From Pterobdella sp. o SKG-2022 (Eukaryota > Annelida > Clitellata > Hirudinida > Piscicolidae): a DNA stretch of 64,000 nt. A program made the translations under genes and the position numbers. The first letter of the stretch is position 1. The number at the start of each line of letters is the position of its first letter. The stretch is from NCBI GenBank assembly GCA_964035795.1, contig OZ038321.1:8008446-8072445 (forward strand), given 5' to 3'. Under the pieces are notes generated by a model. The model was not told where the DNA came from. It made no database searches and worked only from the letters and a program-made list of their open reading frames with translations. This document shows positions 50,867 to 64,000 of this stretch, piece after piece.

Positions 50867-53800
50867 TCATAAGAGAATCCTATATATAATTGACACGAGA
50901 AAAATGTAGGAAACTATAATGATTGAGTTATTGTTTCTATTAGTATTATTCTTTTTGTTGAATGTCTGAAAGTTATTCTTTAATTTAACGTTATTGGCGT
51001 TATGAGATGTACTATAAAGAATATCAAAATTTAATCCATTTTTTCTGCCATTATTGGTGGTGTAGATTTTTGTTTGTTTTTGACCATAGTTCGAATTGCG
51101 CAGAACAGTATGATAATCAGGTCTTTCATGAACTGTGCTATTCATTCGTTTTTTGTTTCTTTCTGCGTTGAAAAAACCTTTTTTATTTGGTTGTTTGTTG
51201 TAGTCAATAGTTTTATATGAATCTCTCCTATCTTCTTCAGTGTTGTACACATGTATCGAGTTGTAATGCTTTCCTTCTGAAATCATATCAGTTTCTTTTG
51301 AATTATTTTTTAAAAAAAATTTTTAATAGTTTCAAGAAATTCTAAAAAGTTTATAATCAACATAGATCTAACTCGATTTAAATTTGAATAATTGAAGGAG
51401 CTTAGTTGAATTTTTTTGAAATACAATAATGGTCTAAAAAAACTAATTATGTTTTTCAAATTCAAAAAAAATTTTTTTTTAAATGTATCAAAGTTTGCAT
51501 TTAAATTTTTTTTTCAAGCATTTCCGTCAATTAAAAATTCAGACGAAATCATGAAAAATTTGTGGTGCCGTGCTCAAGGTGATTAACTCTAAGCTTTTAC
51601 TAAAATAAAACCCCTAAAACCAAACTAGATCTTTCCATATAAATTTACGTCAAAAAATGTTTTTCACTAGTTGTGGTGAATGAATTACTCGAGGTATTCA
51701 GAACCACGTGCATGCATATCATACTGATTTAACAGAGTAACCCAATACAAATTACATTGTATGTGAAATGGCTAACAAGGGCGATTTTTGCGAGAATGTA
51801 AATTTGGAATACTAGCTCAAATGCACTGGTGCCAATTCCCTGACTATATACATCTCCTAGCTGTGATTCTATTAGTCGCACCACAGTTTTTCCTCCTATA
51901 ATTCATGGCTGTCCGTCTGTGTAATGGGGCAAAGCACGCCAAAACTTCTTAAAAAGGCTTTGATGTATTTTTAACGTTTTTCGGGCTTATATGAATGTAC
52001 TAACTTTTAATTGGCCAATTAAACCACTATACCTGCAGTATTTTATTTTTTAATAATGTGTAAAAAAAGAAGTTGCTAAAATTTTATAATAATAAAAATT
52101 TGAGTCATTTTCGAATAAATTTTTTTTGAAATAAAAAACAAAAATTGAAAAACAAGAAAAAAATTTAAGAAACAACGAATTAAAGCTCAAGAGAGAAATA
52201 AACAACAAAAACTTGAGACAAAAGCATAAATAAAAATCCAGAAAAATTTAATTAAAGGGAAACATCCAACACTCACTATACAAAGAGATTGTAGTGGTAG
52301 TCAGCGTCATAGTGGTGGTAGGGTGGATGGCGAGGGTGGGCTGATTTGGCTTCACTTTTGTTAAGTCGCTGGCTGTATGTGCAGTTTGATGGAGGCATTA
52401 ATGAAGCTCAGTCGAAGTTTATAAAGTTTTATTAGCTTCAACATTATTTTTTATTCCGACAGATATAACTAAATGATGATTTATTTTTCAATATAAAGCT
52501 TTCAAAGAATTAAAAATTTACTGAAAAAAACAACTTTTGAAAAAATTTAAACACATAAACCGATAAATTAAAAAACAACGCAACATTCAGAAAAACTAAC
52601 ACTACATAATAATTCCTGAAAAACAAGAATCACAAAACACACCAAATAAAACAAGATTTTATAAAACGCTTCGTTTAACACATTCACAACAAAGGCACAT
52701 CGAATGCTCCGTGCGCTGCCTAGCATGAGTGACATGCTTTGCAACGTGTCAAGTGCACTGACGAACAAAAATCACAGAAAAATGACTGACTTCAAAAAGT
52801 AATGCAAAAAATCGTTGATGGAATAATGCATGAAATACAAAAAGTTCATGAAAATACATGAAACTTCCTAGAAGCGTGGATAAATTTATAAACTCAAAAG
52901 ATCCTACAAAATACATAAATTAGTTTTCAAACTCTGCATCCATCTCTACAAACTAACTAACGCATGACGTAGAAGGCGACTTTCATGTGTTTGGAGGCAC
53001 ATACACCACCTTGTCTGTTCGCCAGCCCATCCAAGGATCCCGTTGAGGTTGCTGCGGTCGGTGTAGTTGTCTTATTGAATTTCGACGCAGTATAATAGTC
53101 AATTTTGACAGCCCATGTTGAAAAACATTTTCGCTTTTTTGCAAAGGCTTGTTGTTATTTCTTTAAAGTTTTTTTCTATTGTTATTATCATCTTTTATAT
53201 AAAAAAAATTCAATTTAGTGAAGAAAAACTGATATACAAAACACAATATAAAGAACAAACACACACGCTCTAAAAAATAAATTCACATCCACATCAAATA
53301 ACAAATAACCATGATGAAAAACAAATAAAATAAACATCAAAACAACATACAAAACAAGAAAATTTTTAAAGTTTGCAAAAAAAAATGCTATAATAAATAC
53401 AAACTTCATCACACAACAACGTACAAACACAAACAACATACAAAAACACACAAAAACAAACACACAGACAACATACAAACACACACAACATACAAATGAC
53501 AAAGTACGTCTGTCCTTCTTCATAATGTGGTGCATTGGCAACTGCTTGGAAGGTCTGGAAGATGATGGTGAATCTTCTACGTTTAAATGGGGCACTGCAA
53601 TTGAGCAGCATGGAGGTTCCCCTACTCAACATACAACTGTCATAATCCTCTTTTGATACCTGCCAAGAAAGTGATATTGATCTATTTGTGCGATTCATGG
53701 TATATGTTTGTTATACGCTTAGCAGTCCCTTTGAGCAAATTGAACAATATTTGTTCATTTGTGTTCAGCTTTATTTTCCTGAGAATTTTCTCAAAAGCAT

Positions 53801-55161
53801 TTTATAATGTATTTAAGCATACATGTGTGTGCTTATAATATAGTATATGTGCAAAATATATCTAATTGTATATATAATAAGTTAAATAATTCAATAGCCA
53901 ATGCTTCTTTTTCGGTTTGTTTTTAATGAGAACACCATATATTGAAGATAATAAATGAAAAATTAAATAAACAATCTATCTTGGTTTGTTTTAAGTGATG
54001 ATACTGCAACTTGTGGGTTATGTGATGATGTATAGGTGTTTCTCATTGAAGGTCTGTCCTCTCGGTGGAGTACACAGCCATGCAGGGTGTGGTGGTGTTG
54101 ATGCTTTATGCAGCATTGTTCAAAAAACGCAGAAACTCTGCGGTACATATTTTATAAACTACGAATAATAAAAAACTCACATTCCATTTCATTTTTTAGT
54201 TTTTATTTTTCATTGTGCTTTCTTGTTTTTTGTGTTGTTATATTGATTTTTTATCGTTTTTTGCCTGTTTTATTGTTTTTGAGTAAAAGTGAACGCAAGT
54301 ATTTAAAAAATTAAAAATAAATAAAATTTTTTAAATACATGATGTAACACCCACAGAGAGAAAAATATAAATTTACGGAACGCACAAAATTTTAATGCTT
54401 CTATATTAGGTGAAATTAAGCCATTTTTGTTTATTTTTTGTACTCTTATGTTTATGTTTTTATATGTGCATATGGTATCTTTTAATGTTTATTTTTTATG
54501 TTTATGTTCATTTCCATATTCATGTTTATATTTCTCTGAGTTTGTGTCAGTGCTTTTGTAAGTTTGCTCCATTTTCATTTATCAATCCTCATGGTTCCTT
54601 GTAACTCAGCTTTGAGAATTTTCTTTTTTTCGCCATCATAAAAACAGAGATAATTATTTAAAAATTAGAATCTTTGAAATAATGTATAGCACAAGGCAAG
54701 ATAAAATGTAGGTACATGCAAGTGTAATATCTTCACTCAGACACCCAGATTTATGGCAGTGGTATATAAATTAAAGTTGTTTCTATCATTTCATTTATTT
54801 TTGATCCTTTTACTCTATTATTCATTTCATATTTATCATTTTTTAGTTTCATATTATTCGTTATTATTATTATTCTATTTTGAATATTTATATTTTTATC
54901 CTTCATTTTATTCACTTCCAAAACTTTCTTGAAAAGGTGTTCGCATTTCGTTCATTTTCTTTTCATTATTTTTTTCACATCTTGAAAAAAACGTATTAAA
55001 TATACATCAAACATAAAGAAAATCATAAAGTGTTGACCTGGTAGATGATGTAGGTTTCTTGTTCTTCTGGTGGTTGGTAGGAGGGGTAGTAGGGACAGAT
55101 TATGTCTATTTCATAATACATCTGCACTTCTATTGCCTCTGTACTTGTGCTTGGCTTGAAT
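50867..55161 (-). CDS. Ephrin, GPI-anchored type, exons 2-6 (first exon not found)
   Basis: Ephrins are membrane-tethered ligands of Eph receptor tyrosine kinases, used in contact repulsion and tissue boundaries. Exons (minus): 55161-55038, 53659-53494, 53051-52962, 52372-52277, 51276-50867; phases agree and the frame ends at 50867. The receptor-binding domain is clear: RFKPST, IDIICPYYP, ETYIIYQ|VSKEDYDSC, LLNCSAPF, FTIIFQ, EEGQTYFVIST, TGSLDGLANRQGGVCASKHMK. All four conserved cysteines are present. A Thr/Pro-rich exon follows, then a 136-residue Asn/Lys-rich spacer ending in a hydrophobic stretch (SIIIVSYIFLVSIIYRILL) at the very C-terminus with no cytoplasmic tail. This is the layout of a GPI signal rather than an ephrin-B tail. 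Exon 2 begins in phase 2, so a first exon carrying the signal peptide must lie right of 55161; I could not identify it. Confidence 0.88.
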
Positions 55162-55479
55162 CTGTCATGGTGGTGGTAAGTTAAAGGATGAGGTGGCAGA
55201 AGTAATGATGTGGTGGTGGTGTGTTGATGTTGTGTTGGTGATGTGTTGATCTGGTAGTGTTGTACATGGTGGTGGGATAATGGTATTATGAAATCGGTAG
55301 AGGTAAAGTTGTTGGGATAGATCTGCTGTTAGCCAAGGTTTAATAAGGTTAATCAAAAAAAAATTCAGCTACAAAAAATTAAAGAAAACAATGATCTGAG
55401 AAATGAGTGAGGTGGTGTAGAAGGTAGTAATGATTTTGTGAGTTATATAGTAGAGAAAAGAGCACTGAAGCAAAAGAAA

Positions 55480-55810
55480 GAAATGATGATAATGTTAGTG
55501 TTGTGATGGTGTGGTGATGATGATGTGGTGTTGTGATGATGTGGTGTTGTGATGGTGTGATTTTGTGATGGTATGGTGTTGTAGTGATGTGGTGGTGAGA
55601 GTTTAGTTTTTGAGTTGTGAGATGAAGTGATGATGTCGATAAAAATTTATTTGATGATGATGCTGATGATGGTTTTGTTGATGATGATAAAAATGAGGAT
55701 TGTTCTGATGATGATGCTATTGATCACGATAGTGTTGGTGATAGAAATAACGTTGATTATGATGATGTTGATGATGATCATGATAGTTTTGGGGATGATG
55801 TTGAGGATGA
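55480..55810. repeat. Degenerate GAT/GTG-rich repeat
   Basis: Runs of TGATGATG and TGTGGTGTTG alternate irregularly over 330 bp. Frames here (poly-Met or poly-Ile) are repeat artefacts. It may fall in ephrin intron 1. Confidence 0.85.
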
Positions 55811-56319
55811 AAGCTTTAGAAGCATCAGTCAATCTATGTTTATTTAATGTTATGCATTCAAGTACTGACAAGGGCAATGAATCAAATAAATTATCCTTCT
55901 TGTGCTTTTTCCTAAAGTATTGGTTATTTCGCTATTATTTGTTTTGAGGCTTATCTTCTGACATAATTTATAGGGACATCCTTGTGTCTATAACTAACTA
56001 ATCTTTGAATTTATGTGTATAATAATTTTATTTATTTATAAAAAAAGTACTCAAAACTAAACAGTTTTGTTTGCATTCATTGTTCAATGGTTGACTTCAG
56101 CATATCCATTTATGTTGCAGAAATATTCGAAGTATATTGTTATATATTATAAATGTAACAAATTTTAATTCGTATGAACAAATTAGGCGGGAATAAAAGA
56201 AACGAGGCGTGAACAAACATATACACAATAATCATTCATAATCAAATAACAAAACATGTCTCAGAGTGTATGAAACAAAGTATAAAAATTTCGTTATACA
56301 TTATCATCCACATTAGCTT

Positions 56320-56460
56320 ATACTGAAGTGCGTATCTGAGTAACTGGGGTGGACAGCATTCAGCTTGGATTATTGGTGATACCTAGTGTCGATACCTGCT
56401 ACCGGAGTCTACAGTTATCCAAGAGGATATAACAGAAAAGAGGCCTGCAACTGTTGGCAC
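56320..56460 (-). repeat. Dispersed repeat A, copy 3 (inverted)
   Basis: Reverse complement of blocks in the copy at 30.7 kb: GGATAACTGTAGACTCCGG followed by TAGCAGGTATCGACA, and GCTGTCCACCCCAGTTACT. The middle of the element is deleted here. Confidence 0.6.
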
Positions 56461-56499
56461 TGATTTTAATGAAATTGAGCATTTCACCAAAGTAATGGG

Positions 56500-59000
56500 A
56501 CAACTACTCAGACACTTGAAAGAATATGTAAATTGATTGGTAAAAAACTTTTAGATTGTTAAAAAATATATCCTACCTAAATAACTTTTTTTTTCTGAAA
56601 AAATATGAATAAATAACTAAATATACATGGAACAATTTAGAGACCTCCATCGCCATGAGCGACCTGAAAGAAGGTCCCTTGTGGGCTTGAAAAACAAAAA
56701 ATCTGGCACAAAGAAAACCTAGTGACTGGACTCTTGTTGGAATTATGAGCTAGAACTTTTTTAAATACGAGAGAACTGAAAAACTGGCCAGTGAACTGAT
56801 TATTATCAATATATTATAGCTAATGTGTAAACGGGCAAATGATTATGTGCTAAAATTTTTGGGCAACATTCATATTGCCTCTTTTACTCTTTCAACTTTT
56901 TTGATATTTGAAGTTGCTTCGTGGGTTTAATAACACCTCAAAATAAAAAGTTTGCAGTATTTATATTGAACTTAATCTTGAGTTTGAGATATTTATTGGA
57001 GTTAGTTTAAAATATTTTCATTTTCATGTACCAATTTTGTAACACCGAGTTCTTATACAAACAGTCCCATCTCTGACACAAGCTGCTCATGGTTAATGGT
57101 AGCACTAAACTCCAAAACTAAAGATTTTTTTTTAAAGAAATTCTTATAAATTTTTAACTTTTGACGTGTAATCTAAAACACAAATGCCTGAGTGATTTTC
57201 AAGCCACTAATATATCCAGTGCAATTATATACATTGCCTAACATATATAAACTTTCTTATAAAGCATTAATCTTCATTATCATCTTGACACCTGTAGTTC
57301 AATATTAATTGTTCGAGCTTTTTGTCTATGTAGATTAAGTAGACTGTACTTACAAGTACGTTAGTTAAGCCTTCAATAATATCTGGGTTGGATGTTCGTT
57401 TGAGAAAGGAATTTTATGCCTTGTATTGAGGAAATTTGTTGTGTTTTATTATTATTGATACTGTTTTTTTTATTTTTTATGTTTTTATTATTCTTTTTAT
57501 TTTTGTGTTTTTGTTGATATTGTTTTTTTTATTATCAATTTCTTTTAATATTGTTGTTTTTATTGTTATTCTCATTATTTTTCTCATGAGCTTACAGCCT
57601 GTTGGTCTTATGCTTTTTAAAAATCCTACAAAAGTTTCTTTGTTGAAAGCAGATGACTTGGGATGGCTTAAAAGATTTCAAAACAAAAACATGTTTATAA
57701 ATAAATCATCCAAAATTGTTTTCACATAGGTTTCTCAGCATCGCATCCCTTAGGAGTCCACTTGGCGGCGTGGTATCGACTCCCGGAGCCGGATCTTTTC
57801 TTTAGAATTACTCGTAATTAAGTTAGGATTATACTTTGAATGTTTTCTTCATGACTATTTATGTCTAGAAAGTCTTTAACAGAAGATGTGTGTTTTTGTC
57901 TGCCAACATTCTCGTGCTGCTCGTGAAGTTTTGAAGTTTTAAACGAAAATTTTGTTATTTACGAACAATTTTTGCAGTTTTTGTGTTTATGGCGTCTCTA
58001 GGAAGCTTTTTCATGTTTTATTTGACGTTTATGATTACTTTGTAACGTTTGTTGCAATAAAACATAGAAATATTGATTTGGATTGATTCACAATGCACCA
58101 TTCAACAGAAGTTGCACCATGCAAGAGGGGTGAAGCCACTTATATGAATTAAAAATAATCTATGAGTAAGCACAACAGCTTAATGAATAAACACCAAAGC
58201 TTTTCACAAAAAACTTGAAACAAAAGCGTCAATAAATCAAGAAAAAATCCCAGTATGTGTTGAAAAAGTGAAATAAGTGTTGATTTATTGTGGCTAATGA
58301 ATCGATAACGTTAAATCCATAATCGATTCTCACAAAGTGCTCTTAATTAAAAGTAGACTCAGACGCTGAAAAGAATGCTAAAAATAAGAAAAATAAAAAT
58401 AATAAGAATTAAAAAAAATAATAAAATAAAGAAAGATATTAATAAATAATGAAAAAAAAACAAATAATAATAATAATAATAATGATAATAATATTAACAA
58501 TACGAATACATAAGAAAATAAATAATAAGAATAAAAATAATAATAAAAATAATAATAATAAATATAAATACCAAAGAACAATATATTTCAGCAAATGATA
58601 ATGAAAGACTGCATTTAAAGCAGTAAATTGTTGGCCAATGACTTGCACTTGTGTGCAACTTTAATCATGTGTTTCTTGTGCACTTAAGGTAACGTGGAAT
58701 TATCATTTTATTAGAGTTTAATGCAATTCCAGTAGTTTTGTCATTTGTTTTTCTTTGATATATATGTTAGCGTTTATAGGGATGTGATGGGCATTGGCAT
58801 GTGAAACTTGTTGCCTATTTTTATTTTATTTGTAATATATGAAAATATATAGTTTTAAAGAATTGGAAATCATAGTTTGAACTTTAGGAGAGAATGACAG
58901 AGTGTTGGGATGTGTGGAGGCATGTGTTTGTGATGGAGGTGCAACTCATACGATATGACTGCTTAAGGACAGACACAAAAATACTGAAGATATCTGTGTA
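56500..59000. other. AT-rich interval, no gene established
   Basis: Searched on the minus strand for the ephrin first exon (a Tyr-Trp-Asn motif followed by a phase-2 donor) without success. A plus-strand stretch at 57590-57729 and a GC-richer patch at 57730-57800 are open but unrecognised. 58380-58560 is AAT/AATAAA low-complexity sequence. Confidence 0.5.
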
Positions 59001-59266
59001 TGTGAAAAGGTTGAAATTTTGATTATAAATATACTCAATCATTTATATGAAAGGTTCAAAAGAGGTTGGATCTAATGCACAATAAATAAACATATGTTTA
59101 AATGAAAAGAATTTTGAAGTTGCATTTTATTAAAAGATCTGAAACTTTTGAAAAAATTTCAAGTGGCTTGAAACCTCCATTAGAGCTCTTTACAATATAT
59201 TGAAAAAATAATTGTTTTAAACTGCATTTTAAAAGATTGGAAAAAAAACGAGCCATACACTTAACC

Positions 59267-59636
59267 ATACATACATACATACATACATACATACATACAT
59301 ACATACATGCATACATACATACATACATGCATACATGCATACATACATACATGCATACATGCATACATACATACATACATACATACATACATACATACAT
59401 ACATACATACATACATACATACATACATTCATACATACATACATACATACATACATACATACATACATACATACATACATACATAAATACATACATACAT
59501 ACATACATACATACATACATACATACATACATACATACATACATACATACATACATACATACATACATACATACATACATACATACATACATACATACAT
59601 ACATACATACATACATACATGCATACATACATACAT
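59267..59636. repeat. (ACAT)n microsatellite, about 370 bp
   Basis: Tetranucleotide repeat with sporadic GCAT, TCAT and AAAT units, mostly toward its left end. All frames through it are repeats of Thr-Tyr-Ile-His or Cys-Met-Tyr-Val and are not genes. Confidence 0.98.
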
Positions 59637-59719
59637 ATTTACAGTTATAAACACATAAGAATGATGATTGTAGACACGAGTTGTAGCATTCGATTGTTTA
59701 GAGAAAAAAGTGTCGTTTC

Positions 59720-59895
59720 ACACTAAGGATCTTACGTCAGAAAAACGTGCAAACGTTCAAACTCCTTATATTGACTACTGCACATCGTCCATATTTCACA
59801 GGTATAAAGCAGGACATCCAGTGTTATATACTACAAGCTTCATGTGTTTGAAGATTCCGTGGGGACTCTTAAGCCTTTTGCGTAATTTTTCAAAA
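59720..59895 (-). pseudogene. LINE reverse transcriptase C-terminal scrap
   Basis: Minus strand reads EKLRKRLKSPHGIFKHMKLV followed by VYNTGCPALYL, then stops. This is the segment after the polymerase of a LINE (usually LRKRLW..HGI...TK..VY..VVLP.LLY). No catalytic block is present. Confidence 0.6.
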
Positions 59896-60271
59896 TAATT
59901 GCACGCTTTTCAGATTCTCAAAACAATTTTCTCACTTGAGAATACACCCACACATCCACAAATAGATACAAACACACTCACAAATAGATACAAAAATAAT
60001 GACAGCTAACTCGTGATCAAATATTTCTTTGGTAAAACACCGAGTTCTGCAAGGTTTTCTCTCTTCTACCATTAAAGGACCAGATAGAAGACTGTTGCCA
60101 TTAAAATGTTCTGCAGGGATGCATTCTTATGTCTCTTCAAGCCACTCCCTTCTATGCAGGCCTTTTACATTTGTCATAAAAGGTGTCTTCCCAATATATG
60201 CATCAATCTGAACCAAAGTGCCATTTACATTGTTTGTCTCAGTGTTTAATAAATTTTGGTTGACTTGCAGA

Positions 60272-60369
60272 TACACAACACCACCTGGGGTGACTCATCA
60301 AGCCAAATCAACTTGATCATTTGCACTCATCACATGCAAGTCCAAGTACATCAATACTTCAATGGTGTT
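60272..60369 (+). other. Exon-like segment of unknown gene
   Basis: A plus-strand segment of about 98 bp lies between a good acceptor (GTTGACTTGCAG) and a possible donor (CAATG|GTGTTA). It is open in one frame (IHNTTWGDSSSQINLI...) and richer in GC than its surroundings, as true exons here are. I do not recognise the product and found no partner exon. Confidence 0.25.
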
Positions 60370-60599
60370 AACTTCACTTACATTTCGTTTCAGTTTATTT
60401 TGTCTGAAGCTATTCTTTCAACCATTCTTTATTTTCAAAACCTAATGTTTTCTACATGGTCTGGAGCATGCATATCTCCGAGTCGATGTTGTAGTCATGG
60501 GATTTCAAGATTAGTTTCAGTAAATTCCTATCGTTTTATTTCAATGTTTCAACTAGGCTTTCACTTATAGGTACAGGCCATGAAAATATTTTTTAGGAT

Positions 60600-62390
60600 A
60601 GGTTCAATGTATCAGTTCTCCGTACCTGCTCACATAAAAGACTTTCCACGCTGTTTAACTGTTTCAAAATCTTTTAAGCATTTCTGCACCATTTCAAACC
60701 TTTAATCCTCTTCAGGTACTGTTTTTGAAGTATTTTAGATATTTTCAATGTACAGCCCATGTGTCAGAGACATATGAAAGAAGAATTAAACAGAGTGATG
60801 TCTGTTGCTTCAAGAGTGCCATGAAGACAACATGACTCATGTATTCTCAAAGTGCTACTTTAGTGTTTGCTTCTTGTTGTTATTGATACAACCTCTCACA
60901 ATGATTAACAAAAAGCCTTCCTATATTGGTGCATACTGCTCATGTTATTTGTAGCAGTTTAATCCTTTGTTTTCCTTGAGCCAACACACCAAAAAACCTT
61001 CTCAAAACCTCAAGCAAAGACCATGCACAAAGACCGTTTTATGAACTGCCTTTTAAGCTTTCAGTGGCGTTGTAGCATCTAATGAAGCAAAGGTGGTCTT
61101 TAAAAAAGGGTGGATTGTTTATAAAGGGCGACTTAAAGGAAGTCTATATGAAGATTGATGAGAATGAAGAAATATTTGAGAAGATAGAAATGAAATAATT
61201 AAAAATAATCACAGAGCATTTCACGTTGAAAGAGTAACATAACAAAAAAATAAATTTACAAAATAAATATGAAAACACACTAAAACTACAGCCAAGTAAT
61301 ACACTTTACATAATATAATTTGCATACATCTTAGTAGAACATTAACACATAGATATGAATACAAATTTATGTATCGACACAAAAACGAGAATCACACTAA
61401 ACGATATAAGATTCATCATTATAACAGTAACAAAATGAAATAGCTAACTGAAAGATCGGTATGAAATAGGTAGGAGTGTAAAGGAAGAAAGCATGAGAAC
61501 AGAAATAAAAATTCAACAACTATAAATATATAAGTACAACATGGGATATGGAAACAATTAGATATATCAATAAAATATATTATGGGAGTATGCAAAAGAT
61601 ACTTAATATCACACAACCAAGCCAGAGACAAGATGGTTTTTAACTATATTTTTAACCGTTAATTTTTATTAGATAATTTTAAAAATTTTATCGCCTTCTG
61701 CCGTAATCGTTCAACCCTATACAGATATTCACACAGGCATATTTGCATATAATTGAGTGCCAGTACACATCTACAAGAAGAGACTTAGAAATATGCACAA
61801 ATACATGCAAGCATCCTGGATAACATATGTTAACTTTCACACATCAAACCATGCATTTGGTAACACATACGCATACATTGACAGGCACGCAAAAAATGCC
61901 ATGTAGAAGGAATAAGGAACTATACAAAAATATAATTAAATAAATATAGATAAAGATATATAAATTTATTAAATAAGTATATCGACATGTCTTTACAAGA
62001 ATATATGGCAGGAACAAATATTAAAGGGTGTACAGGCAGACACACAAAAATTAGAGACAGGGATAAAAACACGTACAAAGACCATCAGAAAATGAACTTT
62101 TTTCAAAATCTCAGATGTTAGATTAAATTTGAATTATTTCGTATTCATTTTTTTATTATGTTGTTTAGGAGCTTTCAAAGTAGAAGCCACTATAAGTATG
62201 CTCATTATTGTATCAAGTTCTATAAGTTGACGCCACTTAGGCAACCGAGTCACTTGATTTCACATTACACTATGTAGCGAAGATTTTCTTGAAATTTTCT
62301 TACCAATACGGAAATCTTTCAATTAAAGTTCGTAAGCTGCTGTATGCCGTGTCACTTGTTTTGTGTCTTAGGTTGTTTGAGAGAGTTTGG
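60600..62390. other. AT-rich interval, nothing recognised
   Basis: The part at 60700-61000 looks like decayed coding DNA (moderate GC, broken minus-strand frames) but no motif can be named. From 61200 on it is simple AT-rich sequence. Confidence 0.45.
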
Positions 62391-62394
62391 AGAG

Positions 62395-62535
62395 GGTGGT
62401 GATGATGATGGTAGTGGTTGGAATGATGATGGTGGTGGTGATGATGATGATGAAGATGATGATAATGATGAAGATGATGATGATGAAGATGAGGGAATAG
62501 ATGATGAGTGGTAATATCGATGAAGATGATGATGA
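62395..62535. repeat. (GAT)n-rich microsatellite
   Basis: GATGATG runs with GGTGGTG interruptions. The Ile-rich minus-strand frame through it is an artefact. Confidence 0.9.
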
Positions 62536-62805
62536 ATAACGGTTATCTAATATTAGATTATTATAATTAAGCAATTGTTATTAGGAGGTGCCGATCAAAT
62601 TCACAAACATATAAGTCATTTTATTCCAAGTTAATTGAATTAAGTTTCAATAAAGATGCATATATGTGTATATATAATGCATGGAGACCGCAGCTCTACC
62701 TTTGCACGTCATCACGTGACCTCGAAAAGCTCTCAATCATTGGAGGTTCAAAATATATTAGTTGACTGACCATTTCAATATATTGGCAATGAAAGATAAA
62801 CGCAA

Positions 62806-63655
<850 letters not shown>

Positions 63656-64000
63656 ACAGAAACAGTGTGTATGTGTGTTTGTGTCGGTGCATGCGTGCAT
63701 GTGCTTGTGAATGTATGTTCCAGCGACGTTTAAATTTTCTTTTTAAGTTTGAAAAAATTGTCACCAAAACTTATTTTAAAATTTTCAACACGATGGAAAA
63801 TGTAAAAATCCCGAAAAGAAAAGATGGCGTGGCGGAGTAATGGCAATCACACATGGCGCCGAGTGACTGCAAACTTCGAGCAGGATTATCAAGCTCAATT
63901 AAAAAGTACATTTTCATAGGATGGTTTCTGCCATGTCAAAGTGAATTAACTATTCAATTTCTGGAAATCATTGCAGTAATATAATAATTTGCAACTGTCA

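Noticed and set aside
52277..52372. Alternative reading of the ephrin linker exon as a terminal exon ending in a PDZ-type tail (..YNLFV stop)
   Set aside because: That frame needs a phase that does not fit the upstream exon; the in-phase reading continues to a strong GTGAGT donor and joins the hydrophobic-tail exon in frame.
52568..52768. 66-codon minus-strand ORF between ephrin exons considered as an extra exon
   Set aside because: In the phase set by the exon at 53051-52962 it reaches a stop after about a dozen codons; skipping it keeps the frame.
59229..59658. Frames of repeated Cys-Met-Tyr-Val and Thr-Tyr-Ile-His
   Set aside because: Translations of the (ACAT)n microsatellite.

Overview
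The window is AT-rich nuclear DNA from an invertebrate animal. Genes are split by short introns with ordinary GT-AG sites, repeats are abundant, and there are three 200-N assembly gaps. Bilaterian or cnidarian ancestry fits the gene set (NUP88, flavin monooxygenase, MEIOB, a GPI-type ephrin). The mix of LINE families and one dispersed motif near 48.6 kb recall mollusc, perhaps cephalopod, genomes, but the species cannot be fixed from sequence alone.

Layout. 0.2-4.4 kb: ten exons of NUP88 on the minus strand, running off the left edge. 4.6-6.8 kb: a LINE copy whose endonuclease and reverse transcriptase halves lie head to head, then a 153-bp palindrome. 7.2-12.0 kb: a five-exon flavin-containing monooxygenase (FMO) on the plus strand, 453 codons and open. 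12.8-19.4 kb: remnants of at least four LINEs. 19.7-22.7 kb: a second, damaged FMO copy on the minus strand, tail to tail with the first, with a tRNA-derived SINE in its third intron. 22.7-33.9 kb: mostly decayed transposons (a Tc1-like element at 26.2-27.6 kb, a LINE endonuclease remnant at 28.7-29.7 kb), a perfect 292-bp palindrome and one orphan PAN-like exon. 34.0-49.7 kb: a fifteen-exon plus-strand MEIOB gene, assembled here from small exons whose phases all agree. 50.9-55.2 kb: a minus-strand ephrin gene lacking only its first exon and ending in a hydrophobic GPI-type tail. 55-64 kb: microsatellites, LINE scraps and a zinc-finger-coding scrap beside a (TG)n tract of about 560 bp.

The four gene types are functionally unrelated: nuclear pore, xenobiotic/amine oxidation, meiotic recombination and cell-contact signalling. 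I see no operon-like logic and no convincing undescribed multi-gene system. The most informative features are the inverted FMO pair with different lesions in each copy, the palindromic (foldback) repeat family, the SINE family with a visible target duplication, and the exon-level reconstruction of NUP88, MEIOB and the ephrin, none of which appears as a single long open frame.
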